Assembly (NCBI GenBank): GCA_004794785.1
Contig: SJOL01006493.1
Coordinates: 5,595-69,594, forward strand
Direction of reading: 5' to 3'
Origin: Opisthorchis felineus
Taxonomy: Eukaryota; Platyhelminthes; Trematoda; Opisthorchiida; Opisthorchiidae
Length of the DNA: 64,000 bases
Position numbers and translations under genes: made by a program. How positions within the stretch are numbered: the first letter of the stretch is position 1; the number at the start of each line of letters is the position of its first letter. Below the pieces are notes generated by a model, which worked only from the letters and a program-made list of their open reading frames with translations, had not been told where the DNA came from and did no database searches. Shown in pieces: positions 1 to 13,551 of this stretch.

Positions 1-424
1 CATCGTTTGCCGAAGAGAGTGCTGTTTTCCATGCCCAATTCAGAGTGGCGGAAACAGAGAGGTGGCCAACCCTTGGCCTGGCAGAGGAGTATGAAGGAGA
101 TTACGAAGCGCTTGGTTGCTGTCGGTGCTACTCGCCTTCCAGGTTGGGGACCGCGTGATCCTCACTGCGTCTGGTTGGAGACGCTGCAAGATATGGCTGT
201 CAATCGATGTCAGTGGCGATCTTGTTGTCAGTTTCTATCCAGATTGCCTGAATGAGTGTCTGGAGGTGTATGCACCTCGGAATGATTGTAGTAAGGTGGC
301 ACTAAGTCCCTTCCTCTTCCACCTTTATTCTTTTCTTCACAATCAGGCTTTCAAATAACTCATGGTTGTACGGCAGTGAAGCATCGGTGTTGAACACTGA
401 TGTCGTGCTGTCGATGGTGATGAT

Positions 425-500
425 GCACTGACGATTCTTGCTCGTATACTAAACGAATGCTCGCAATCTAGCTGCCAAGCTTGGCGAACAGGTCAACTGC
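425..500 (-). repeat. Diverged copy of the foldback-element arm
   Basis: CACTGACGATTC is followed by a diverged match to the right arm at 18.16-18.23 kb, ending AGCTGCCAAGCTTGGCGAAC. Orientation matches the right arm. No partner arm was recognised nearby. Confidence 0.6.
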
Positions 501-3500
501 CGTCTGATCAACAGCCAAGGTCGACTATCCTTGTAATTGTGATTTTGACAAAGTCAGTCTGTTCTTTCAGTGGTGGGGGAATCTTGAGCGGATGATGCTT
601 CTTTGGACGTGCTCGTAGCTTGAAATTCAATTCCAGTATTGTATTCATTTAATTTGCATCTGGTTTTCCTAAGTGCTTGTTCTGTAATGTCGTACAGCTG
701 ACTTACATCTTTTTTCTGTTCCTCTCCGGTTGATGCGATAATCCCTCCTGATTCATTTGATACTTTATCATTGTAACTGCTGGCATTTCACCTGTATTCA
801 GCAAAATTGCATTCCCTTGTTCCCTCACAAGAAGAGTTAGTCAAAGTTTGAAGGTGAATGAAGCTAACTCCCTTACTTATGGACAGCGTTTTCGGAATGG
901 AAAGGTTCTGAATGAATGTAACTCCCTTCTATGTTAAATTATTTCGAACATTAAGCTTGATGTCTCGAGGGTTTCACAGTCAGGCAAAGAAATTTCACCG
1001 TTGTCCAGCCCTTCTCTTATGTGAATTTAGTGTTCATGTGACACGTGTTCACGCTATCTAGAAATGTGTCGTTTACCTGGATCCAGAAAATTCCAGTCTT
1101 TTTGAAAACTCAAGAAAATCCTTTCTTCCAGGTCTTGCATAGGAATTTTTATTGCAACAGGGCAGGCTGTTCGCTGGTAGATGTCTCTCTTTGAATCAGA
1201 AATACGTGGATTGTACGCAATTTCATGGCTTCTGGGATTTTTTCCACTGCTAGGAATTCAGCTGAACCGGTGTCCGAGTACTTGTCCAAGCCAGAATTTG
1301 TGGAGACAGGCTACTCAACCGGGAAAACTACGGACAAAAAGTTGGGGTTGACCCAGACTCCCAAGCTCCTAAGACAAAAGAATTCCTGGACCACGTAGCC
1401 CGATTTAGCAAGGTAGTTAAGGCACGAAGCTACTGACTGAAGGGTCCGTGGCTCTGCTCCAGGCCTGGATTTTCTATCACTTGTTTTGGCTGGGTAATTT
1501 GACAGTACTTCAGCCTTTGGGCTTCCTTTGAGTTGCATGGCAGCTAAAAACAAAATGTAATACAGCTGAAAGATTATTACCAAGCTCGAAATGTACAATA
1601 ACGAAGAAGAGAAAACGGGACAGCAAGGGGAAATTGCCTAAAATAAGACGAAGCAGGCCCGAAACTAAACCACTACACAGGAGAAATAGCCGACGGACCG
1701 ACCAGCCCGGAGGAATAGCCCCGTTAAAAATAGTTGTTGATTTGACCAGTTAAATATAAGAAGGCAGACGCAACTCACGCAATAGACAAACGGGACAGTG
1801 GAGTGAAGAGGACTACTCAAGTGAAAGCAATCACCGAACTTATGAGACAGAATCAGACTACAATGCAACAAACGGGTCAATCACAGTACGCGAGTGCTGT
1901 CCCTAAAACAACCAGCCGAGTTAGCCAGAGGGGACACTCCTTAAAAATGTACAAAATGATGAACGACACCCAACTTGCGATATCTGGCAGTATAGTGATA
2001 TAGCATTTGGAGGCTAGTGACAGAAAATTGCAACCACGTGATCGGTTGATTGCTGATCCACCCATACATTTAGGAAGTTTGATTCGATAGTGTAAACCAA
2101 AAGAAGAGGGACTTCATGAACTATACTTCGGCACCTTTGACTTTTTACTGACAGTTTATGTCACCAACTATACTAGGCACGAGTGGATTTAGCCTCAGAG
2201 TACTCTAATTTGGTGGTGTAGGGAGGAAAGCCCTTGGCTGCGGAGTTGTTTGTTAGAAAAACGCCAACTAAACAGTTACAGACTATTGGACAGGAAAGTT
2301 AAACTCTCATTTGCACGTTGTTTTTTAAACACTGAATATTCGTCTTCTTTCTGAACGCGTCTCCTTGAACTCTCCTGGATATTCATTGACTGTCAAGCAA
2401 TTGCAAGCGAAAACTGCAAAGTAGTTCCACAAATTCCCACCTTACATTAGATCAAGGCGGAGTTACGAGAGCACGCATACTACTCGCATGCCTCATCAGT
2501 AGTGTCCACTGTTACAATGGTAGCAAGATCCACGCGGTTGATCCCAGTATGTTCTTCATCGATTTTCAATTACCACTAGTGCGGTCAAAATGGTACAGCC
2601 ATCAGCTTCCAGAGTGTACCGGTTTCAGTCAAAATCGTTCCACTAGGGAATGGCTTCTATTCGTCCCGATGTTTTTTCCTATTAAGAAACCTAGGCTAGA
2701 AGTCTACTCATGCAAATGATACGGACTAGTTCTCAGTTCCTTACCACTACCGTCCGAGTACATCACGGCAATCTCATTGCTCAATTGTCCAAATGGGAAT
2801 AACAAATCTAGGGCCTGTGGCAGTTTTGGGGGAATGAAGAAGGCATCCTTACCTGATCGGTGTAAACCATGTTCAAAAAGACAGTGGGCTTTTCTCAGAG
2901 CTGAGCTGTTACTGAACATTCACTGTTTTGTATTGGGTTTGCCCAGCAAAACGCATTATGCTCACCTTGCATGCCATTACCCAGCAAAGCACTTGCAGTT
3001 CTAAACGTGATTTTTCGCGTCATTGAGTAGTAATGTTCCACACGTAATCTATAGTCCAGCGGCTGCTATTATTATCTAACCAGCCTACACATTTTCCCAT
3101 CAGACAGCAGTTTTCTCATCCGTGTTGTGGAGCTCATTCGCATAAAAGGCATACAACGTGACGATAACAGCAACGGAGAAAGCTTTGGAGCATAGCAGCA
3201 TTTACTTGAGCGGTTGCTGATTAACCATATCACCAAAGGCAAGTTGGTATGATCTCATAAGCCTAGTAGATATTTGGTAGTGTACCTGGCGAAAGTAGAA
3301 AATAAACTGAACAACGCTGGATTAGTTTTCGGAAGTATGAAACTGCGCCAGCCCTAGTGCTGCAATACGACTGTGAGCTGCTTTTCACGTTTATAAGATC
3401 AGCGATATTACCCTTCTACGAGGCAGCATAAGCCAAAAAATGTTGGTCTTAAACACCACCCACTCCTGTTGTCTAACACTTGATCGTTTTGTCTCATACG

Positions 3501-4794
3501 GAAGAAAAGCCAAGCAGATACCTGCTTTACCCCTGGCGCATTCCGATTAGGTCGTACGCTTTGTAATGCAAGCATTCGGGTCGAAGCTGGGAATGCTAGC
3601 AACTGTAATACTTTCGTATCTTCAATCCGAACATAAGGATGCACTTCTCAAACATGGTGCCAACTACCAACTCGAGAAGGCATGTCACGTATTAATTAGA
3701 ACCTGGAAAATGAGTATCCTCCTGGAAAAATAGAGGTACTCGGCCTAAAAACCGAACTGTTCTCGTTGTGAAAGACCTAAAACGCCACGAGATAGACTCC
3801 CTTGCACTTAGTAACAAGCTTTGGTCGGTAAAGGCAACCTACGATAGGCTAGTTCCTGTCCTAGTTTCCAACAAAGTGGGACACCACAAAAAAGTCAGCG
3901 CGAACACGATATTAGATTCCCAGTTGTAGGTCACATGATTCAAAGAATAACGGATTAACAAACTCAGAAATTCGAGGATGTTGGCCATCCAAATCGGCCT
4001 TCGGGAGCAATGTTCATAAAATCAATCTTCGCATACGCGTGCGAGGAAAAGAAGTTCTACGACGAAATCTCAGACCTAGTTTACATCCTCAATTTGCCAA
4101 CCTTTCCTGTTGGCTGTTTTCAATATTCGGTTGACAAGAACGCGGGAACCTTACAGAAGATCCTGGGACCCTTTGGAATCGGATCAAACCATGGTAACGA
4201 CAGAAGATTAATGATGGTTTGTGTGGCATTGGAGTTATTAACAAAAAACGCCTGGCTCACTGTGTAGGTGACACTGTTTGCCATGTAGGCTCATCCAAGT
4301 GGTAGAGACGGACATCTAAATAACAAGAATATCTCGGTGGCGCACCGACCACAAAAGTGGTGCGTTGGGGTGATTGCAATGCGGATGACACCCTGGTGCG
4401 TGCCAAATACGTGACATGCTTAGGAAGCTGTTTTGTCATGGACTGGGGTGAAACTCACTGGAGTTGGACGCAAGAAAACTGATGAACCAGGAAGCTGCAT
4501 CGGTATTTTGGGAAGCTCTAACACAAAGGCGAAAGAATACCCATGCACCCGATACACGTGAAAATTCACGTCTAAGCAGTTGCCGTGGGCACAACTGGGT
4601 TAAATAGGGACGTAGATTAGATTGGTATGATGTGAATGACTCTTCCCACCCACGTTGGCCCAAGAGAAGAATTTGACATTTTTCAAAACAATCTAAAAAT
4701 CCTAAATGTATGGCAGCCAGGTTACTTCTGCTAAGACCAGGATTCTGAAACATTTTGGGGAAGGTGCGGATGAATGGTGGGCCAAGCATCTGAA
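501..4794. other. No recognisable gene
   Basis: Only short scattered frames on both strands. A weak tRNA-like patch occurs near 1400-1460 (AGCAAGGTAGTTAAGGC). Nothing else stood out. Confidence 0.6.
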
Positions 4795-4910
4795 TCATCA
4801 CGTCTGAACAGACGAACGTGTTCACGCTTGAGTGGTGTGATTGGTTTCCCCAAAGCACCGAAAGACGACCCAGTTCTGGTTGCACCGATCGATTGACTGA
4901 GTCTCAGGAC
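4795..4910 (-). repeat. SINE-like dispersed repeat (antisense copy)
   Basis: The reverse complement reads CACTCAAGCGTGAACACG then TTCGTCTGTTCAGACGTGA, preceded by CAGTCAATCGATCGGTGCAA and a TGGGTCGTC block. It matches the copies at 4990-5155, 14110-14215, 39480-39590 and 39600-39760. The family has six or more copies in this window. Confidence 0.8.
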
Positions 4911-4989
4911 TGCCCATTAACGTAGCGCAATGGACGCTTGAAAACTTCTGAACACTTTTTGCTTAGTTGCAAGTGGCTGTGTTCATTAC

Positions 4990-5155
4990 GCTGGATCAGT
5001 CGATCGACAAAACCAGGAGAGTTACTGAGTCGCCGTTCAAGGCATTGTGCAAACTAATCACACCGTAGAGGCATGAACAGGTTTGCCTGGTCAGCTGTGA
5101 TAATCCAGGTGCGTTCAGTGTGCACAAGCTGAGTAGTGGTAACACTGTTGGTAGT
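4990..5155 (+). repeat. SINE-like dispersed repeat (sense copy)
   Basis: This copy carries TCAGTCGATCGACA, then AACTAATCACACCG, GCATGAACAGGTTTGCCTGG and GAGTAGTGGTAACAC. The order is the same as in the 39.6-kb copy. It lies beside an antisense copy, a head-to-head arrangement repeated at 39.3-39.9 kb. Confidence 0.8.
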
Positions 5156-5184
5156 GTGGGAAGATTTGGGAATATTGATTTCAT

Positions 5185-5255
5185 CCTTTAAGTGAAGCCG
5201 GTCTATGCTGAAAAGCCGAGAAGCACTGTGCAGCTGCTCCATCCTTATTGGGAAT
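5185..5255 (+). repeat. Short repeat shared with 17447-17520
   Basis: AAGTGAAGCCGGTCTATGCT, then AAGCC, GAGAAGCACTG and CTCCATCCTTATTG are also found, with small changes, at 17447-17520 in cathepsin B intron 1. It directly follows the SINE-like copy and may be an adjoining part of the same or a nested element. Confidence 0.7.
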
Positions 5256-5282
5256 AAGCAGCAGTACGCGGCTCACCAAACT

Positions 5283-5350
5283 CCAGAGTTACTCGAACCC
5301 GCGACCTCTCGGTTAGCAATTTGAGCACAAAAGTTCGACCACGAGCGGCT
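5283..5350 (-). repeat. tRNA-derived repeat fragment
   Basis: The reverse complement contains CTAACCGAGAGGTCGCGG followed by GGTTCGAGTAAC, which looks like a tRNA anticodon 3' arm plus T-arm (pol III B box). The A-box side (GGTCGAACTTTTG) and acceptor stem do not fold properly, so this is a SINE head or tRNA relic and not a working tRNA gene. Confidence 0.5.
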
Positions 5351-5449
5351 GATCGCCAGTGTGGTTAACTTGCACTTAGACAGGATATAGCGCTACTTAT
5401 CCTTCAATCACGGGATCCACATCACGTGTTCACACTTACTGACTGGCTT

Positions 5450-5640
5450 CTTGAGTGACGACATCTCAGATGGCAGCACATTCGCCTCGTATTCCATATT
5501 TCCGAGGTTCAAATCGCGGCACTATCAATGGTATGCACTATCCATTAGCATCAACAAAAGCGAAACTCGAGTCCAGTACTTCCTCCCCTTTGGTGTGGAC
5601 CCACCAGACTAACTGGACTAAGTGAATTGAAGGATGACTA
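5450..5640 (+). repeat. Second tRNA-like/SINE-tail segment
   Basis: GATGGCAGCACATTCGCC, then GAGGTTCAAATCGCGGCAC (B-box-like) and GAGTCCAGTACTTCCTCCCC with TTTGGTGTGGAC match the layout of the 39.6-39.9 kb copy (B box, then GTCCAGTGCTTCCC and TTTGGTGCGG). This is probably the 3' part of a related element. Confidence 0.6.
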
Positions 5641-5650
5641 ATCAGATAAC

Positions 5651-8600
5651 ATTAGTGTGAATGTGAACACTCTGGATTCCGTAACCATTTACAACTAACA
5701 TCATGAGAGGCTTCAACACTGAAATGAAACACGAGTGTGAACCCGTGCAATTGTTTCTACCATATTCGAAGTGTGGAACTGAGTTGTGTTCTTCCTCTAG
5801 CTTTGCAGAGCCTAACTGAATGCTGCGTGACTCCAGTATTCGTATAATTGCAGATTACTTCGCTCTGTTTTGTGTTCTGAAGTGGACATGTGTAGGCTGA
5901 CCACGACACTTGGTCCACTGGCATCTCTGGCTTTCAAACCTTTCTTTTATCAGGTAGCGCTGGGAATTAAACATTTAACATTAGCACGCTGCACCTGTTT
6001 TCACCACCCTGGCAGTAAACTGTCCGCCTACCTAGCACTCTAAAGTGAAATGAATGCACAAATCGCGAAGGTTAGTGCACCGTTTGGTCAATGTGCGAAA
6101 TGCGTCTGGAGTGATTATCGTTTTGCATAGATAAAAATATTGCAGTTTATCTGCATGTTGTGTTGTACTCATTACTGTACAGTAGCGAAACCCTTAAACC
6201 GAGCAGACGACACGTCCATGGTCTTGACTGATTTCGCCAGTGATGTTTAAGTTAAATCTTTCGGACCACGTGGAAAAGCTTAGCTCTGGACAACGAAGTC
6301 CTTTGAAGAGAAGACGCCACGAAATCGAGTGCAGTTAGATGCAAAAACAACCGTTCTCCTTAAGCCATCTAGAAATAACTGTAACGTCTTATCCATGACT
6401 ACCCGGAATTCGCACTCAGAGGCATCCAAACTACCGCTGCTGGGCTAGCTTTCGGGCTAGTTTAAAATAATTACCTTCTACTTTGGATAGTGTGAAGAAC
6501 TGGCCCCCAAAAAAGAAGCCTGGAAACTGTTATCCGCACAAACATGAGAAGTTTTACGAACGATAGTTTCCAGTTCCACCAGACAAGTGAACCGCTCGGA
6601 AATAGCTAATCCTTTTTACGCAGCCATGATCATATGGATTTGCGCAGCATATGCCATAGTAGGATCGATTTTTTCGGCTACCAGCGTGCCACCACTGACC
6701 CCCTTGCCAAACGAAAACGACTGGGACTTAATCAAGTTTGCTTCATTTTTATGTTAGGACCCACCTGACCTACTGTCATCCGGTGGACAGGGGACCACTG
6801 AGCGCATGCTTAGTGAAACATAACTGTGTTGTTCATGAATAACTTAACGGTAAACCACTGGGTTACCCTCAGAAGCATCGATAAGCTACCATAATGTTGG
6901 AGGTGCTAAACTTTACCGGGTGTAAATTGACTTAACCTCTCCTGGATTGTGCTAGCTGCAACACAAGCCTTTCTGTCTTCCAAATACTCGTATTATAGCT
7001 CTGAACTAGCTTCCTCAAGGCACTGAGCTATTCTAGCTTCGTCGGCAACTACCAAAGAGTATCTGCCGTTACCAGTCGCATTGGAACATAGACCGACGGA
7101 CTCTGTGATAACGGACGGAAACTGCTTTATGTACCTGGTCGATGAAACAATCCCATTTCGATAAACTTTTACGCCTCCAATACCGTAAATTGCAAACGTG
7201 GCACTAGAGTTGATCGCTGCATTTCCCACAGATTCCTTATCGATCCAATCACTCTCTCTACTTGACCTTTTGCGCTAAACCACCTATTATTGAAACATTG
7301 TAGGTGAACTTTGCACCGACCCATGATGGACACCAGATAGTGCTTACCCATACCTAGGTTTTCTCTCAAGAAGTCATCTGAATAAACCCTGGGAACATAA
7401 CCACCTCGAAGTTGACGAATTCCAACGTCCTGTTTATTTGTGCGGTCGCAGATGGTATGTTAGGAAATATCGTCCCGGCATCTCTCAGAATATCATGTAT
7501 GGATAACTGTATGGGCTTGTGGTATCCTGCAATGTCCATGTGGGCTATTATCGAGCGCGAGAACAGATCTCAGGACTTGCTAATCTGTGAATTATCCGCC
7601 TGTACGTTTCGTCGCTGGGGCTATGATGATCGTAACCAGAATAGGGCATCTGAACAATGTTCAGTTTGACGCAACTGCCCAATCCATCCGCTGTTTTCAC
7701 ACCTACCTTCATTGTCAAGACTGATCATTTCACTCATTGGCTTGCTGATGTTTGGCAGTGTCCGTGAAATCTGGGGGTCCACACACACTAAATATATCCG
7801 TTTGGTGGGTCAAAGATCGATAAGACGGGTGTTGCAGCTGTCCATCATCCTTCGAAATAAACATCCGATGCACTAGATGAGGGGATTATCGGGGCATCAA
7901 CTGGTGCCGGGCACTGGATAACAAGAGAAACCAGAGAAAAAGGGCGTTTGAACTGACACTACTCTGTAGAGCTACATAGATGTCGGAAGGTGAGGGTGAC
8001 GGTCTACGAAAAGATGTCATAATGAGCACATACGGTAATTCGTGTCCCTGCCAACCGTACAGCCATGATATGCTGGCTTATAATGGTTTACAACTGACTT
8101 CTGAATGCTTATCGGCCAGTCGTGTTACCCTGGGTCTACTTCAGTATCCTATTTGGTTACGCGCAGACCATCCGTAGTTGTGCAACCATGCGCATTTGTC
8201 CAGCCGTTTGGCCGTTGCGGATATGCAAGTTCGTTTCGGATACCAGACGTTTACACTAGAAGATGGGGCGTACCGAACAATGTCTACGTCAGTATCTGTG
8301 TTTGATCGTTGTGCCATGTCCCACATAATATGACGGCTATAAACACAGTGTAATGACTAGTGCGCATCCCAATATTACCGGCTCGTATATCCGAATGACC
8401 ATTTTCGCTAAGCCGTGAAGAACGTCGAAAACAGGCAGACAAAGGAACGATTTAGTTTGCACTGTTAGAAAACCACTTATTGAATATGGAACATATTGCA
8501 ATCAGGGACGAGCAAACTCTGTATGCATATCAGATGAATGGAGTTAATGCATTTCGGTCACTTAAGCGACGATCGACATCATTTTTTCCCGAATAGTTTG

Positions 8601-9790
8601 CTTACTCTGCACGCTCTACAAGCGGAATGAATCAGTGGTAGTTGGTGTCTAGGCTTTACGCACCCGAGTTTACTTTTGCGTACCCTTGTTAATTGAAACG
8701 TGCGTGGACGTAGACTCACGGTCTCTGGCGGATATGTTCATTGATTTACAGCACAATGCACTGAACTTCCCATTAATATCCACCCCTCCAATGTCCAAAA
8801 TGGGGACCAATGAGGGTCGGGCTACCAAGGGAGGATATGGTTTTCATTAGGAAATATAAATACTCTTAATAAAATTAACATTGCCAGATAAATATACTCC
8901 CATCACAACCAGGTTAGAGTACCCTTAGTTTGGTTCTGTTACATTCATAGTTCGACTGATATCCGTTTCGTTTACCAAAACAATGCTCCCTTCACACGCA
9001 AACGCCTGAAGAAGCGAGTACTTTGTCTCCTCGACTAGACTCTTTGAGAGAGGCAAGACATATGGAGTATCTCCTGCATTTTCTTCATCTAAGTAACGGA
9101 AAGTCCAATGCAATAGGAGCTTTTGAGCCGCAGAGGGTAGGAGGAATTTAAATTAGTCACTTCAACAGACATTGAGTAACCTTTAATGTATGAAACTGAA
9201 GCTGACTTGCGCATGAGAATGATGTGCCCGAATACTTGCCATCAAAATCTATCCTGTTGGCCGAAATATCAGTTTGTGTTCGAATAAGAGCCTAAAACGA
9301 AGATAATCATGTGGTGTATTCTAACATCACGACAAAATGACAAATACTGAGGGCTGAAGAAATAACCAGTTACCACGCTTTGTAGTATTTTACTGTTTTT
9401 TGTAGCATAACTACAAATTACAGCTCTCATACGTTCGAAAGTGATTCTTTTAAAATTTTGAGAAACTGCATCGGGTCACCTTCATCAAAGGTGGTGATGA
9501 AACGAGTATGTTGAAAAATTGACTGATTTTGTGTGACAGTTGACGTATTTATCAAGGGAGATGGTAAAGCGCATTTCCATTGCGATGTTTTTATCCTGGG
9601 GACTAATTTCGCCAATTCTGGAAGTCGAGAGTGTTATTTGTCTTAGGATGTGGAAGAACACTAGGGATACTGTTAGGCGGAATTCCACACGGATCCCGCT
9701 TTACCGCTCGCAGTCAGGTGCTGCTACGGCCGAGAAGCCTACCCCGCGCAAGATTGGCCAAAATTTCGGGACGCTTGCCACCCCGGCATC
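5651..9790. other. No recognisable gene
   Basis: The longest frames here are below 90 codons and carry no motif I recognise. No repeat match to other parts of the window was seen. Confidence 0.6.
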
Positions 9791-9802
9791 AAGCCGAGAT
9801 GT

Positions 9803-9927
9803 GATTGGTCGAAGATCTGGACCCAACAGCCAATCATGACGCAGTATTAGCCAAATGCCGGTTGCCAATGGCACATCCAGAAGGCGTCCGAATTTCCAGA
9901 AAGTTGCCACCGCTTACACTATATATA
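9803..9927 (+). promoter_or_regulatory. Promoter-like CCAAT/TATA cluster
   Basis: An inverted CCAAT (GATTGGTC, 9803-9808), two direct CCAAT boxes (9830-9834, 9865-9869) and TATATATA (9920-9927) lie in an arrangement typical of a compact pol II promoter. No convincing gene follows. The nearest ATG (9942) lies only 22 bases from the TATA, which would put it before the expected transcription start. Part of this stretch loosely resembles the CCAAT/TATA flank of the foldback repeat, so it may be a repeat-borne promoter or a chance cluster. Confidence 0.3.
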
Positions 9928-12900
9928 CGAAGCGCTGTACAGATGTTTTTGACTTCGTTTTGGGGCGTTAATATACCTTGTGCATCCTTGGTGGTTGGTT
10001 TTGACGTGAGCGCTAGCTTGGGAGGCACAAACCGAGAACTAAGCTGAGGAAAATACCGTTATTACAGATACGTAGTGTGATTATGACAGCCACTGCAATA
10101 GACTCACATGTCATCGACAGGTGAGATGGTTGCAAGCATTCTTTGATTGTACATCTGCTTAAACATTTGTACGCAGTCAATTCAGAGTGTCATGTGTTCC
10201 TCACTGCCTCCTTCGTCTTGATCCGCAGGATTCGAGGTTCACAAATTCCATTCATTCCAGTATGCTTTATGTGTGTGTCTTTACAACACGACATAGTAAG
10301 TTCCCCCTTTGAGGGGATATCTTGGGATGATGTCAAAGTGTTTGCGCAGCGAGTGTTTCCTTTTGGGAATAGCTACAAACAAGGACCCTCTAATATTCCG
10401 CATCTTCCAGGAAAATTTCACCTGTACATGAAGCTTCCAACCTTGTTCTTTTACTTTTCCGAGAAAAGGACAGAAGTTTAGTTTTTCGCCATGCATCGCC
10501 GATTTTTGCTGCTCGATTGGATTCGTCCTATTGGATCATGACAGGTACCGGTAAAATTGGTAATACTGTGACACTTTACTAATTCCATATTGTTAGCTTA
10601 CCTCCACTTTTTCATTCGGTGACGAGGTTATCTTTATCAGTGCCATGTTTTGCGGTAACGAAATGTCACTGAACAGCTGTTTCGCCAGGAAGACCCTACC
10701 TGGCCACCAGCCACTTTGATCGACATATCGTGATGCACTTGTAGGCCTACATCAACTGCTGGTTGCATTGTGCACATTGTACAAAACGAACAGAAGAAAT
10801 TGAACTATTGTCAATCACTTACTGTAAATAAGATGAATACCTTTCCGTGACATGGTAAGGTGTAGCCATATATCAAGTGGCACTGTCTTTTGCATTTCGC
10901 ACCGAGCTGGGGCATACATACCGGCCGAGCAGTATCAGAATGCTTTCTTACAAGTAACTGAAGCTGGAACACTGACGTTGCACTACCAAAGCAGCAGCAG
11001 TGCGAACTAGATGTGCAAGGAATCAAGCTTCTCATTAATCGGCCTATTGAGTTACGAAGGCAAGTTAACCACACCAAGCCAAATAACTGTCAACATTACC
11101 TTGAAACTTCACTTGTCTCCTGTACCGTCGGCTGGATGGGCCGAAGTGTTGCATTCGTCGTTTACGCTATCAGGGTGCAAAGTTGGTGAGGGTCAATCTA
11201 CTTGTCCTACCAGGAACTAAGGAAACAGTCTTATCTGTATCAAAAAGGCTACCCCATATATCTAGAACAGCAAGGTTTACGACTACCTAAACTAGATTCA
11301 GGGCACATATTCTGATGTGATATGATAGCGACATTAGCAATTCAGTCAAACGATTCACGTCGTTCGAAGGCAAATCCAACATTGTCATTGAGGTGATGGA
11401 GGCAGTCGATTCATGGACTTCAAAGTGGCATCTTGAATTTTCTGGCAGTTGTTTTCCCCAACTAGGGATTTTATGTAACTGTGACTACTCTTCGTCAAAC
11501 TATCAAATTTGACCTTTTAGCAACGTGGTGACCACGGGGAAAAATTTCGTTGGTAAGAACGATTTCGCGAACAACCGTGGCCTCCGAGAGCAGACGCATT
11601 ATGCTTGTTGTCAGCGAACTTTTACATAATCAAGCTATGCCTTCAGTATACGAACGGAATCTTTCAAAATGTCATAAGAAGTTGACCAAAAGCAGTGAAT
11701 TAACTCTTAGTTTGACAGTGTCTAACCACTCGACGAAAGATCTGCTGAAAACTGAAGAGTACCCTGGATGTCTATCGGAATGTTGAGAGAGCTACTACCG
11801 CGCCTAACACTATCTGAGAAGCCTTCGTCAGGCTGGGAACGTACGAGGGTTGGTCAACTAGTGATGGGGTCTCATATTATGAACTCTTTGATCGTGCGAC
11901 CTAGCAAGATCAGCAAATGCCTTCTACCTGAGTGGAGAACATGTGAAAACTCTTACCGACGCGTGTATACACTTTTTGATAGGACAAAAACTTGCAGTGT
12001 TTTGCTAGCAGGCACCTCTTAACTGGTCAGTCCACAATAAGTTATCTCGCTCTCCAGTTTCAGTCTCTACCACCCCCATTGAGTACCATCTTTGTTCCCA
12101 TTCTAGCTTCCAATTTTCATTCAAAGCAAAGGTGTAATATTGAAAATCACAATGGTGATGCGAAGGATGAGCCAGCTTGAGCTCGTCTAACCCGTGTGAT
12201 GATGTAAACACCGGTCGTCCTATCTACCAATAATGACTGCATTTTTATGGTAGCATGGACAGATGTTTAAAGCTTTATGGAGACTTATCTAGTAATAGGC
12301 ATCCAAAGAATACACGGAGGGATTTGAATCTGGGATTTCGTGACCAATACCCGAATACTATGCCGTTCGATGCACGAACCACTGATAACCTGCGTGACAT
12401 TCATCTGGACAAAATAAGACACCAGTTCTGCCTCAAACATGCAGTTTGTTTAATCCTCATTTAGTGGGGATAAAGTACAATTCACACCGCATATAATCAG
12501 TCTATTTAACTGTTGTGCACCAAAATTTTCATAATATCTTCTTAATACCGTGAACCCGAGTCTTTATTCCCGCTTGATAGCCTGGTGCGCTTAGCCAAAC
12601 CACAAAGCCAATGAACGTGAGAATCAGCTGAGCTGTTGAACACTAACGCGTACAGGCGTGTCGTGTGCAGCCGAAAATGGGCTGTTATAAAGCTCACGTA
12701 GAAAGTTCTATGCGGGCCAAAAATAGAACCCATCTGTCAAGGACAATGGATCCATCAGGAGTCAGTGAAAGCTATCCAGGGTGGCTTAGCAAAAGTGTTT
12801 TGTAAGTAAGCTGGAGCGGCGTAGTTATTATTTATCCTTATGCGGAGCATTTATGTAGAACATAAATTCCTTCAACTGTCACGCAATTTAGATGCTTTCG

Positions 12901-13540
12901 AATTCTATAGCCAATCAGCTTGAGTAGCGTAACTTTTTTACTGCAACTCCGTTGAGTTCCAGTTAATTCTGGATGTCTTCTCGTTAAATCTGAGAGAGTG
13001 AGTACGATCGAACTAAATTAGTAAATCCTAGGGTATTTTTTGGAAGAACGGGGGAAGTCACTCAGCAAAAACAAGTGTCCTTAATAACGTCCCGTACTGA
13101 TCAAACACTGATTTGTGCACTTGACGATTGACTGAATACCACTTAGACTTTGACCTTAGTGAACGCTAGTAGTCCTCACTTGCGCAGCACATTCAACGAG
13201 CCTCCGTTCGTTCAACGGTTAGCAAATATTTGATTTCATCTCGATACACCAAATGACAGACTCTGACCACCGTACGTCCTACCAGATGATGTAGTTAGCC
13301 AGTGGGTAGCGTCTTTTCCTGGTTTCAGGGGCATGGAATTTGGACGGACTTGGTAATTGTCTACGTAGTGTTTAACAGGTGGCGCTTAATTTTCAGGTTA
13401 TTAAAACGACCTACACATGGATAAACCGATACAAGCAGCCACAAATGTGTTTTCTCAAAGTACACAAACTAGCTGACTTCCCGTATTCTGGACTTTGTTC
13501 GCTGCGTCTACGCTGACCCGCGCAACCATGTTTTTTCGCG
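9928..13540. other. No recognisable gene upstream of cathepsin B
   Basis: Apart from the tRNA-like fragment at 12.3 kb there is only unremarkable sequence. A 112-codon frame at 10143-10481 has no domain or splice context that would support it. Confidence 0.55.
12312..12392 (-). repeat. tRNA-derived SINE fragment
   Basis: The reverse complement carries CAGTGGTTCGTGCATCGAAC (A-box region) and GGTCACGAAATCCCAGATTC with AAATCC (B-box region), spaced as in a tRNA. It lacks a matching acceptor stem, so a SINE or pseudo-tRNA is more likely than a functional gene. Confidence 0.5.
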
Positions 13541-13544
13541 GTTC

Positions 13545-13551
13545 TATTTAA
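13545..13551 (+). promoter_or_regulatory. Possible TATA-like element of the cathepsin B gene
   Basis: TATTTAA lies 46 bases upstream of the cathepsin B ATG, which would put transcription start near 13575 and give a leader of about 20 bases. A short upstream ATG frame (13559-13594, 11 codons, ending TGA two bases before the real ATG) would be included only if transcription starts earlier. Flukes often trans-splice or use diffuse promoters, so this is a weak call. Confidence 0.35.

Noticed and set aside
7..358. Two overlapping plus frames at the window start
   Set aside because: They overlap in different frames, are short, and show no motif or splice structure.
4436..4885. 149-codon minus-strand frame
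   Set aside because: Its start lies within the antisense SINE-like repeat, and the rest has no recognisable motif or splice support.
5283..5350. Functional tRNA gene on the minus strand
   Set aside because: The T-arm-like block is good but no acceptor stem or proper D arm can be paired, so it is called a tRNA-derived repeat.
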